Shown here piece after piece: positions 1 to 5,024 of a DNA stretch of 5,024 bases. The stretch is from Fidelibacterota bacterium. Its GTDB lineage: Bacteria; Fidelibacterota; Marinisomatia; Marinisomatales; J089. The position numbers were made by a program, and so were the translations under genes. The notes beneath the pieces were generated by a model that saw nothing but the letters and a program-made list of their open reading frames with translations, was not told the origin of the DNA and ran no database searches. The stretch's first letter is position 1, and each line of letters begins with the position of its first letter. The DNA lies in the NCBI GenBank assembly GCA_003695105.1, contig RFIZ01000129.1, forward strand, positions 1 through 5,024, written 5' to 3'.

Positions 1-654
1 TATCCTGACCAGCCCCGGGGCTACGTGGACCGGGCCATGGTATACCTGACTCAGGATGATTACCAGCAGGTAACGGACATTTTGACGCCGGTGGCGGATC
101 GATTTGCCGAAGATTTTACCGTTCAATACCTGTTGGGGGTGAGTTATCAACAACTGGATCAAATGACCCAGGCGGAAAATTATCTGACCCGGGCGGTGGA
201 CATCAATCCCGATTTTCGGACGGCCTGGCACGCCCTGGCCATCATCTATGACAATCAACAGCGGTGGGCCGAATCCGATCAAATCTATCAACAATTGATC
301 GATTCCGACAGTACCGACGCTCAGGCATACAACAACTACGCCTACAGTCTGGCGGAGCGGAACGAAAAGCTGGAAGTGGCCCTGACTTATGCTCAGAGAG
401 CTATCGAACTGAGTCCCAAGACGGCTGCCTACCTGGATACAATCGGCTGGATCTATTATAAAATTGGCCAACCCCGGAAAGCCGAATCCTATATTTCCCA
501 GGCCGTCCAGCTGGATTCAACCAATGCGACTCTATTGGAGCACCTGGGTGATGTCTACCAAAAGCTTAATCAGCCGCGGAAGGCCAAACAATTGTACCGA
601 AAAGCACTGCAGATAGCCGGAGAGAATCCACAATTAGAGGAAAAGTTGCGCTAA
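1..654 (+). CDS. Tetratricopeptide-repeat (TPR) protein, C-terminal part (5' end outside window)
   Basis: The frame is open from base 1 and ends at TAA 652-654, leaving 217 visible residues, so the true start lies upstream; the GTG at 25 is only an internal codon. The protein is built of about six degenerate 34-residue TPR units, roughly at visible residues 5-36, 38-71, 72-105, 106-140, 141-174 and 175-208. Typical TPR signatures are visible: YLLGVSYQQL, AWHALAIIY, YLDTIGWIYYKIGQ and LLEHLGDVYQKLNQ, each followed by a helix with a conserved Ala and ending near a Pro or Asp turn. The block NNYAYSLAERN, then YLDTIGWIYYK, then LEHLGDVY is typical of a widespread family of long bacterial TPR proteins often encoded just before lolB. 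TPR arrays are protein-binding scaffolds; the partner here is unknown. The last 22 bases overlap the proposed start of the next gene, so the two are probably co-translated. Family call is firm; function is inferred. Confidence 0.9.
   Translation, partial: YPDQPRGYVDRAMVYLTQDDYQQVTDILTPVADRFAEDFTVQYLLGVSYQQLDQMTQAENYLTRAVDINPDFRTAWHALAIIYDNQQRWAESDQIYQQLIDSDSTDAQAYNNYAYSLAERNEKLEVALTYAQRAIELSPKTAAYLDTIGWIYYKIGQPRKAESYISQAVQLDSTNATLLEHLGDVYQKLNQPRKAKQLYRKALQIAGENPQLEEKLR
619..624 (+). promoter_or_regulatory. Shine-Dalgarno-like GGAGAG before the ATT start
   Basis: GGAGAG lies 8 bases before the ATT at 633, a normal spacing for ribosome binding, within the coding sequence of the TPR gene. It is a main reason for choosing 633. 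The only other purine-rich site nearby, GAGGA at 637-641, is 15 bases from the CTG at 657, which is poor spacing. Confidence 0.45.
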
Positions 655-701
655 GGCTGGTCGGTCTGGGGGCAGCCGTTACCCTCGGGTGGTTCTCCTG
701 T
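633..701 (+). other. Lipoprotein signal peptide and lipobox (Cys codon 699-701)
   Basis: Translation of 633-698 gives a 22-residue signal sequence with three basic residues in the first eight, an Ala/Val/Leu/Gly-rich core and then Trp-Phe-Ser just before Cys23. The lipobox W-F-S-C is unusual: Ser at -1 is standard, but Leu is the usual residue at -3 and Trp is rare there. The mature protein would start Cys-Ala-Pro-Pro-Pro, and the following Pro-rich stretch is typical of lipoprotein tethers. Ala at +2 is compatible with outer-membrane sorting under the proteobacterial rule, though that rule is not universal. Confidence 0.65.
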
Positions 702-1268
702 GCCCCGCCGCCCTTACCTCCCCAAGAGGGAACTGTCACACCTGTCCCGGCCACACCATCACTGACGGAGTTGACCGGCCAATACAGCTATTGTTCCGGT
801 GAAGGGAATCTCCGTTCTTCCGGATCCTTGCGGGGTAATTTCCCCTTTCAGTTTTCCGCCTCCCGGGACAGTCTCCTGGTATTGTTTCGTGATTTGATGG
901 GCCGCAAGAGTCTCTTTCTCCTCATCGATTCATTAGACATCCGGGGGTGGAATCTGATCGAGCAACAACCGGTGTCCCTGCGCCAAATTCTCACCCGCAA
1001 TCCCTTTTTGAATTACTTTTCTCCGGGAGATCTGGTAACCTTGTTCTGGGGAATACCGCCGGTGGTGCAGGTGACCAACGTTACAGCCGGGCCCCCTCTG
1101 GATTTCACGGTACAATTCGAAGAAACAGCAGTGGGGAGGTTCGTCCGCTCTGCCGTAATTTCCGACGATCAGAACCGTTATGAGTTGACGTTTCAGACAC
1201 GGACATTGGGTCAACGCAATGAATACTTGTTTACCAGAATCACAGGAAGGATACCATGGGATCGATGA
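633..1268 (+). CDS. LolB-like outer-membrane lipoprotein, probable ATT start
   Basis: The frame is open from 570 to the TGA at 1266-1268. From the ATT at 633 it encodes 211 residues starting (M)RGKVALRLVGLGAAVTLGW followed by FSC: a charged n-region (Arg2, Lys4, Arg8), a hydrophobic core and Cys23 as the likely lipidated residue. A Pro/Thr-rich linker (about 24-45) leads to a beta-rich domain from about residue 47 to the end. This domain resembles LolB/LolA-fold proteins: an N-terminal GEGNLRSSGSLRGNF strand pair, DLMGRKSLFLL (87-97) where LolB has its 'PLG..' segment, and LVTLFWGIPP (134-143) where LolB has 'L..W..G.P'. LolB accepts lipoproteins from LolA and inserts them in the outer membrane. 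The preceding TPR gene fits common TPR-lolB synteny. No ATG, GTG or TTG occurs in frame between 570 and 771; a TTG start at 771 would remove the whole signal peptide and Cys23. A DUF4292-like or other LolA-fold lipoprotein is the main alternative. Lipoprotein call is strong, LolB role moderate. Confidence 0.68.
   Translation: MRGKVALRLVGLGAAVTLGWFSCAPPPLPPQEGTVTPVPATPSLTELTGQYSYCSGEGNLRSSGSLRGNFPFQFSASRDSLLVLFRDLMGRKSLFLLIDSLDIRGWNLIEQQPVSLRQILTRNPFLNYFSPGDLVTLFWGIPPVVQVTNVTAGPPLDFTVQFEETAVGRFVRSAVISDDQNRYELTFQTRTLGQRNEYLFTRITGRIPWDR
1244..1250 (+). promoter_or_regulatory. Strong ribosome binding site AGGAAGG deciding the ATG at 1256
   Basis: AGGAAGG ends 5 bases before the ATG at 1256 and lies inside the end of the lipoprotein gene. 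A second in-frame ATG at 1265 would give a classical ATGA overlap with the lipoprotein stop, but it is 14 bases from this site. The spacing favours 1256; the difference is only three residues. Confidence 0.75.
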
Positions 1269-2194
1269 CAGGAATATCGGTGGTAATCCCGGTATTGAAT
1301 GAGGAGGGCTCCCTTCCCGAACTGCTCCGCCAGTTGAAAGTCGTGTTGGGGGAACTGAATCAACCGTGGGAAATCATCGCCATCGATGATGGATCCACCG
1401 ATGCGTCCGGGACCCTGTTGGAAGAAGCCGCTACCGAAGATGAGCATATTCAGTACGTCCAATTCCACCGGAATTACGGGAAATCGGCGGCGCTGAATGA
1501 AGGCTTTCGACGGGCTCGCTATGACAAAGTGGTCACCATGGATGCCGATCTCCAGGATGACCCCGCAGAGATTCCCAACCTGGTGAATAAATTGGAAGAA
1601 GGCTATGATCTGGTGTCGGGGTGGAAGCGGCACCGCCAGGACCCCTGGACCAAGACTTTCCCGTCAAAAATCTGGAACCGGACCGTTCGCTGGATCACCG
1701 GCGTGAAAATCCATGATTTCAACTGCGGGCTGAAAATCTACCGCAGTAGTGTCACGCACGCGCTGGAAATTTACGGCGGTCGCCATCGTTACATCCCGGC
1801 TCTGGCCGGACAAAGGAAATTTCGGGTGGGAGAAATCCCGGTAAAACACCATCCGCGATTGCACGGAAAAACCAAATATGGCGGCGCCCGGTTTTTTCAC
1901 GGCATTTTCGATTTACTTACCATTTTGTTTTTGAATCGCTTCGACCAGCAACCCCTTCATTTATTCGGTTCGATGGGACTGGGCGCTCTGGTGGTAGGTA
2001 CGGTCATGGAACTCTATTTATTGTACGCCAAATACCTGCTGGGTCATTCGTTTAAACAACACCTTGCCTTATTGATATTGGGCGTGATGATTATCCTGAT
2101 CGGAATTCAGTTTTTTTCCATTGGTTTGTTGGGCGAACTCATCGCCCGAACCCAGCAACATTCAGAAAACCGCGTAAAACGGTCCCTCCCCTGA
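1256..2194 (+). CDS. DPM1/GtrB-like family 2 glycosyltransferase, membrane-anchored
   Basis: A 312-residue protein, the usual length for bacterial polyprenyl-phosphate glycosyltransferases of the DPM1/GtrB/ArnC group, which move a sugar from a nucleotide sugar to undecaprenyl phosphate on the cytoplasmic face of the inner membrane. Visible motifs are SVVIPVLNEE (8-17), the nucleotide-binding IIAIDDGSTD (40-49), RNYGKSAALNEG (72-83), the metal-binding DADLQDDP (96-103), SGWKRHRQDP (121-130), and HDFNCGLKIYR (153-163) followed by HRYIPALA (177-184). HGKTKYG (203-209) precedes two hydrophobic helices at about 235-258 and 270-295, the standard C-terminal anchor. It overlaps the lipoprotein gene by 13 bases and the next gene by one, so it belongs to the same operon. 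The sugar and the exact lipid acceptor cannot be told from sequence. No GtrA-type flippase gene is in the window. Family call is firm. Confidence 0.93.
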   Translation: MGSMTGISVVIPVLNEEGSLPELLRQLKVVLGELNQPWEIIAIDDGSTDASGTLLEEAATEDEHIQYVQFHRNYGKSAALNEGFRRARYDKVVTMDADLQDDPAEIPNLVNKLEEGYDLVSGWKRHRQDPWTKTFPSKIWNRTVRWITGVKIHDFNCGLKIYRSSVTHALEIYGGRHRYIPALAGQRKFRVGEIPVKHHPRLHGKTKYGGARFFHGIFDLLTILFLNRFDQQPLHLFGSMGLGALVVGTVMELYLLYAKYLLGHSFKQHLALLILGVMIILIGIQFFSIGLLGELIARTQQHSENRVKRSLP

Positions 2195-2196
2195 TG
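2192..2196 (+). other. TGATG stop-start overlap between two glycosyltransferase genes
   Basis: The stop TGA (2192-2194) shares its last base with the ATG at 2194. The bases just upstream are pyrimidine-rich (CCCTCCCC) and offer no Shine-Dalgarno sequence, so translation of the second gene probably depends on reinitiation by ribosomes ending the first. This ties the amounts of the two enzymes. Confidence 0.7.
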
Positions 2197-3225
2197 GCGA
2201 ACACAAAGCCGGTCATTTCGATCATAACGCCCTCCTACAACCGGAAAGAGGAAATCGAACATTTAGTCCGGTCCCTGCAGGCACAGACGGTTGAACACCA
2301 CCTTTTCGAGCACATCATATCTGATGACGGGTCCACCGACGGGACGCGGGAGCGGGTGGAGGATCTGCGCCGGGAAGTGGATTTTCCGCTGATATTTCTC
2401 ACCCAGGAAAACCAGGGTCCGGGAGCCGCCCGCAACCATGGAATTGAGCGGGCTCGGGGGGACCTGTTATTGTTCATTGATTCTGACTGTGAAGCTCATC
2501 CGGAGTGGGTGGAAACCATCTACCGGGAATATACCCACCGCCCCTTCGATGCCTGCGGCGGACCGGACGGAGCCAAATCCGATTTTTCCGCTCTGCAGCA
2601 AGCCATCAACTATGCCATGACATCCTTTTTTACCACCGGTGGCATGCGCGGTCACAGCGCAAAGATGCTGGCCAAATTTTACCCCCGCAGCCATAATATG
2701 GGCATGACCCGCACTCTGGTGGAACAGGTGGGCGGCTTCGGGGACCTTCGGCACGGCCAGGACATCGAACTCAGTTACCGAATCCGAAAGGCCGGGGCGG
2801 ACATCCGGTTCATTCCGGGGGCGTTGGTCTATCACCGTCGCCGGACCACGCTGAAACGCTTTTTTAAACAGGTCTTCAACTGGGGTGTGGCCCGGATCAA
2901 TTTGGGAAAAATCGATTCATCTCTGCTGGAACCCATTCACTTTCTACCGTCCCTGGCCACGATCGTGATGGCCTATGTCCTGGTCGGATGGCTGATCTCC
3001 CCGGAACGCTTCGGCGGGTGGATCACGATCGGTCTTCTGGCGTTGCTGGCCCTGGGAATTCATGCGGCGATCCAATCCCGGCGGTTGGATGTGGGCCTTC
3101 TCACACTGGTGACAATTCCGATCCAGATTGTAGGCTATGGACTGGGTTTTATCTCCGCCTTCGTGCGCAGATATGTGATCGGTCAGGGTGTCTGGACGGG
3201 CTTTACCAAACGGTATTACTCCTGA
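2194..3225 (+). CDS. Family 2 glycosyltransferase with C-terminal membrane domain
   Basis: A 343-residue protein. The GT-A domain fills about residues 1-235: SIITPSYNR (9-17), HIISDDGSTDGT (40-51), ENQGPGAARNHGIERARGD (72-90) and the metal-binding DSDC (96-99). GQDIELSYRIRKAG (188-201) supplies the region of the catalytic base; Asp190 is kept, with Gln before it where Glu is common. FIPGALVYHRRR (206-217) followed by a basic amphipathic stretch is typical of family 2 enzymes acting at the membrane. Three hydrophobic segments follow, at about 248-268, 275-293 and 300-323. The enzyme probably transfers a sugar from a nucleotide donor to a lipid-linked or growing glycan on the cytoplasmic side. 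Cellular glycan, donor and acceptor are unknown. It starts on the stop codon of the DPM1-like gene and ends six bases before the methyltransferase start. Family call is firm, specific role is not. Confidence 0.92.
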   Translation: MANTKPVISIITPSYNRKEEIEHLVRSLQAQTVEHHLFEHIISDDGSTDGTRERVEDLRREVDFPLIFLTQENQGPGAARNHGIERARGDLLLFIDSDCEAHPEWVETIYREYTHRPFDACGGPDGAKSDFSALQQAINYAMTSFFTTGGMRGHSAKMLAKFYPRSHNMGMTRTLVEQVGGFGDLRHGQDIELSYRIRKAGADIRFIPGALVYHRRRTTLKRFFKQVFNWGVARINLGKIDSSLLEPIHFLPSLATIVMAYVLVGWLISPERFGGWITIGLLALLALGIHAAIQSRRLDVGLLTLVTIPIQIVGYGLGFISAFVRRYVIGQGVWTGFTKRYYS

Positions 3226-3228
3226 GGA
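3224..3228 (+). promoter_or_regulatory. Ribosome binding site GAGGA for the methyltransferase
   Basis: GAGGA overlaps the stop codon of the preceding glycosyltransferase and ends only 3 bases before the GTG at 3232. This is close spacing, but no other start exists upstream: the in-frame TGA at 3223-3225 blocks it, and the next in-frame GTG (3397) lies inside the SAM-binding motif. Confidence 0.55.
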
Positions 3229-3231
3229 CGG

Positions 3232-4065
3232 GTGCTATCCAGGAAGACTCAGGCAGAGATCGATCGGCTGGCCGCCCACTATCCGGACATATCCCGGCGG
3301 GCTTTACGGGCGTATCTGGAGCAATACTGGTTCGCCGAACGCTTTCTGTCGCCCCTGCTGGTTGACCCGGCTCTTCCGGCAGGAACTCTCCTGGAGGTGG
3401 GCCCGGCGGAAGGCGGAGCGTTGCAATATTTCGGTGAACAAGGGTGGACCTGTTACGGAATTGAACTCTCTGACGCCCGGTTTTCCCACTCCCAGCAGTT
3501 GGTGCAGAACCCGGACATTCGCTTTTACCAGGGTGATATCACCGATTCCGGCACCTATGAAGACTATGACCTCCCGCCGATGGATATTATTTTGCTGCGG
3601 GACGTGATCGAACATATTGCGGACAAGGAAACCGCTCTACAGAACTGTTTTGATCTGCTGAAACCGGGGGGGAAATTATATCTCTCTTTTCCACCCAAAG
3701 GGGCCCCCTATGCCGGGCATCAGCAGACGGCGGAATCCATTCGGGCGAAACTTCCGTACCTGCATCTGTTTCCGGATTCATGGTACGCAACCTTTCTTCG
3801 CCGGCTACACCTCCCTGAATCCCGGATACGATATTTGCTTTCGACTAAAGAGACCCGCCTGTCTGTATCGGAGATGCTCCACCTTGCTAAGGAGGCGGGA
3901 TTCACCTTAGACAGATTCTATCCCTATTTCAGTCGTCCTGAATATTCGTTCCGTTTTGGAATCCCGGTAATGAAAAACCGGTTTCACCGAATTCCGCTTC
4001 TGGGCGTCCTGTTGACCAACGGGATCACGGCAGTGCTGGAAAAACCGGTCCGGACAATTTCATGA
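3232..4065 (+). CDS. Class I SAM-dependent methyltransferase of a glycan cluster
   Basis: A 277-residue protein with a GTG start. A helical N-terminal part (1-50) precedes the Rossmann-like fold: motif I LLEVGPAEGGAL (53-64), the acidic residue after strand 2 in YGIELS (Glu78), GDITD (101-105) and MDIILLRDVIEHIAD (117-131), which is the motif before the typical LLKPGGKLYLSFPP (142-155). The latter, followed by GAPYAGHQQ (157-165), resembles the 'FPP..sPfGgHqq' block known from methyltransferases encoded among surface-polysaccharide genes. About 110 further residues form a C-terminal part with LPYLHLFPDSWY, perhaps a substrate lid. Motif I has Pro-Ala-Glu where Cys-Gly-x is usual. It likely transfers a methyl group from SAM to a sugar, lipid-linked glycan or quinone-like small molecule in the cytoplasm; sugar is favoured by the neighbours. 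It overlaps the next gene by four bases. Confidence 0.87.
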   Translation: MLSRKTQAEIDRLAAHYPDISRRALRAYLEQYWFAERFLSPLLVDPALPAGTLLEVGPAEGGALQYFGEQGWTCYGIELSDARFSHSQQLVQNPDIRFYQGDITDSGTYEDYDLPPMDIILLRDVIEHIADKETALQNCFDLLKPGGKLYLSFPPKGAPYAGHQQTAESIRAKLPYLHLFPDSWYATFLRRLHLPESRIRYLLSTKETRLSVSEMLHLAKEAGFTLDRFYPYFSRPEYSFRFGIPVMKNRFHRIPLLGVLLTNGITAVLEKPVRTIS

Positions 4066-4067
4066 TG
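4062..4067 (+). other. ATGATG start overlapping the methyltransferase stop
   Basis: Two adjacent ATG codons (4062 and 4065) start the last gene, and the methyltransferase stop TGA (4063-4065) sits between them. The first gives a classical ATGA four-base overlap. No clear purine-rich site precedes either ATG, so translational coupling to the methyltransferase is likely. Which of the two is used cannot be decided. Confidence 0.65.
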
Positions 4068-5024
4068 CGAAAACAACCGTGGGCGGTCATTGCCTGGACC
4101 CAGGTCTCCCGCCGGAGCGAAAGCCTGGCCCGGGAATTTGGTGCCTGCTATTTCCGACTCTCTCGGGTGGATCGACCCCGGGCCCTGATTCTTGTCTATC
4201 TGGCACGAAATTTCCTGTGGACGATTGCCTGGTTGCTGTGGCGACGTCCCCGGGTCGTAATCACCTTTCACGCTCATCCCCTGATCTCCCTCTGCGGACT
4301 GATGTATACCTCCCTGTTTCGAAAAAGCCTGATCCCTGATGTCCACACGGCGGGATTTTTGGATTACGATTTTTTTCCGGCTCGACAATTATCTCTCTTT
4401 GTTTGGAAACGGGCACGACTGGTCCTGGTGCATAACGAGGCGGCGCGGGAGTACCTGAACGAGCAATATCCGGATCTGGGGGAAAAGTTGTTTGTGCTGG
4501 AGGATCCCCTTCCCCGGATTGACGTCAAGGATCCTCTGCCAAAAGGAACGCGGACTAGTTGTACCTACATTTGCCGCTTTTCCGGCGATGAACCCTATCG
4601 TGAGTTTTTACAGGCCGCGGAGGGGTTGCCGGACATGGATGTTTACGTGACCGGGAATATCAGCAAAGTTCCGGGCCTGCAAACCGAATTTCGGTCTTCC
4701 CACATCCATTTCACCGGATTTTTACCCGATCAGGAGTATTTCCGCCGCCTGGCGGCCTCGGATTTCCTGGTCGCCCTGACTACCCGTCCCTACACTCTCA
4801 TGAGCGCCGGATATGAAGCCCTGTCCCTGGAGAAACCCCTGCTGGTAAGTGATTCGGAAGCGTTACGGAGTTATTTGGGGCCGCTGGCCTCTTATTGTTC
4901 CAATACCGTAGAATCTATCCGGGCTGGATTGCAAACACTGCAAACAGGGGTCCCGCGGCAGAAGAAGGCCTGGGCCCAGTTGAAACAGGAAAAAATCAGG
5001 AACTGGGCCTCGAAAAAACAAAAA
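4062..5024 (+). CDS. GT-B fold glycosyltransferase, GT4-like (3' end outside window)
   Basis: The frame is open from the ATG at 4062 to the last base: 321 residues without a stop, probably missing only a short C-terminus because GT4-type enzymes are usually 340-400 residues long. The N-terminal half has a hydrophobic stretch at about 42-58 that may bind membrane, then VVITFHAHPL (65-74), PDVHTAGFLDYD (92-103), typical of the acceptor domain, and LVLVHNEAAREYL (120-132), the usual segment of this fold. The C-terminal half has TYICRFSGDEPYREFLQAAEGL (starting near residue 168), VYVTGNI (194-200), IHFTGFLPDQEYFRRLAASDFLVAL starting near 215, and the donor-site block GYEALSLEKPLLVSD (250-264). 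Glu252 matches the second Glu of the E-x7-E motif, while the first is Tyr244. It probably adds a sugar to the same glycan as its neighbours. GT family is supported by motifs; exact family number and substrate are not. Confidence 0.85.
   Translation, partial: MMRKQPWAVIAWTQVSRRSESLAREFGACYFRLSRVDRPRALILVYLARNFLWTIAWLLWRRPRVVITFHAHPLISLCGLMYTSLFRKSLIPDVHTAGFLDYDFFPARQLSLFVWKRARLVLVHNEAAREYLNEQYPDLGEKLFVLEDPLPRIDVKDPLPKGTRTSCTYICRFSGDEPYREFLQAAEGLPDMDVYVTGNISKVPGLQTEFRSSHIHFTGFLPDQEYFRRLAASDFLVALTTRPYTLMSAGYEALSLEKPLLVSDSEALRSYLGPLASYCSNTVESIRAGLQTLQTGVPRQKKAWAQLKQEKIRNWASKKQK

Noticed and set aside
771..1268. TTG at 771 as start of the lipoprotein gene
   Set aside because: It would discard an upstream in-frame signal peptide, lipobox Cys and Pro-rich linker, and there is no good ribosome binding site before it; it would also leave an unexplained gap of about 115 bases in an otherwise gapless operon.
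1211..1633. Minus-strand open frame of 140 codons
   Set aside because: It is fully antisense to the lipoprotein end and the DPM1-like gene, whose motifs are unambiguous; its translation shows no recognisable domain.
2467..2835. Minus-strand open frame of 122 codons
   Set aside because: Antisense to the conserved part of the second glycosyltransferase; composition looks like a shadow frame, rich in His, Gly and Ala without family motifs.
3223..3231. TGA at 3223 as a selenocysteine codon
   Set aside because: No Cys or selenocysteine is expected at the C-terminus of this glycosyltransferase family, I see no obvious stem-loop directly after it, and a ribosome binding site plus GTG start follow at once.
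2988..3607. Overlapping + strand frames at 2988-3365 and 3188-3607
   Set aside because: They lie in alternate frames over the membrane domain of the glycosyltransferase and the SAM-binding part of the methyltransferase, both of which have clear family motifs in their own frame.
3976..3990. Short palindrome AACCGGTT and nearby CCGG repeats as a possible terminator or operator
   Set aside because: The arms are very short, there is no T-run after it, and it is inside the methyltransferase coding sequence; CCGG is frequent throughout the window.
3984..4388. Minus-strand open frame of 134 codons across a gene border
   Set aside because: Although it spans the methyltransferase-glycosyltransferase junction, both + strand genes are supported by motifs there, and the antisense product is Gly/Pro/Gln-rich without structure.

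Overview
The window is a compact stretch of bacterial DNA, moderately GC-rich by eye, with every supported gene on the + strand and no gap longer than a few bases. Six genes follow each other with overlaps or near-contact, which is the layout of one operon or part of one. The first gene is cut by the left edge and the last by the right edge, so the operon continues on both sides. I see no RNA gene, mobile element, CRISPR array, promoter or terminator.

Left part (1-1268): the C-terminal part of a tetratricopeptide-repeat (TPR) protein is followed by a LolB-like outer-membrane lipoprotein. The lipoprotein has no ATG, GTG or TTG that would include its signal peptide. Its best start is an ATT at 633, inside the end of the TPR gene, with a Shine-Dalgarno-like sequence in front. 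A TPR gene followed by lolB is a known arrangement in Gram-negative bacteria and supports this reading.

Middle and right part (1256-5024): four genes of glycan assembly follow. They are a membrane-anchored DPM1/GtrB-like family 2 glycosyltransferase (likely polyprenyl-phosphate sugar synthase), a second family 2 glycosyltransferase with a C-terminal membrane domain, a class I SAM-dependent methyltransferase, and a GT-B (GT4-like) glycosyltransferase that runs off the window. Together they look like part of a pathway that loads a sugar on a lipid carrier, extends a surface glycan or glycolipid, and methylates a sugar or another small group. The substrates cannot be read from the sequence. A link between the lipoprotein and the glycan genes, for example in outer-membrane biogenesis, is inference from co-location.

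Organism: a diderm (Gram-negative type) bacterium, suggested by the LolB-like lipoprotein. Codon use and gene style are compatible with an uncultured lineage of the FCB or a related group (for example Marinimicrobia or Calditrichota-like), but this is a weak impression and proteobacteria are not excluded. I found no convincing evidence of a wholly new system. The most unusual features are the ATT start, the tightly coupled gene borders and some departures from family consensus motifs.
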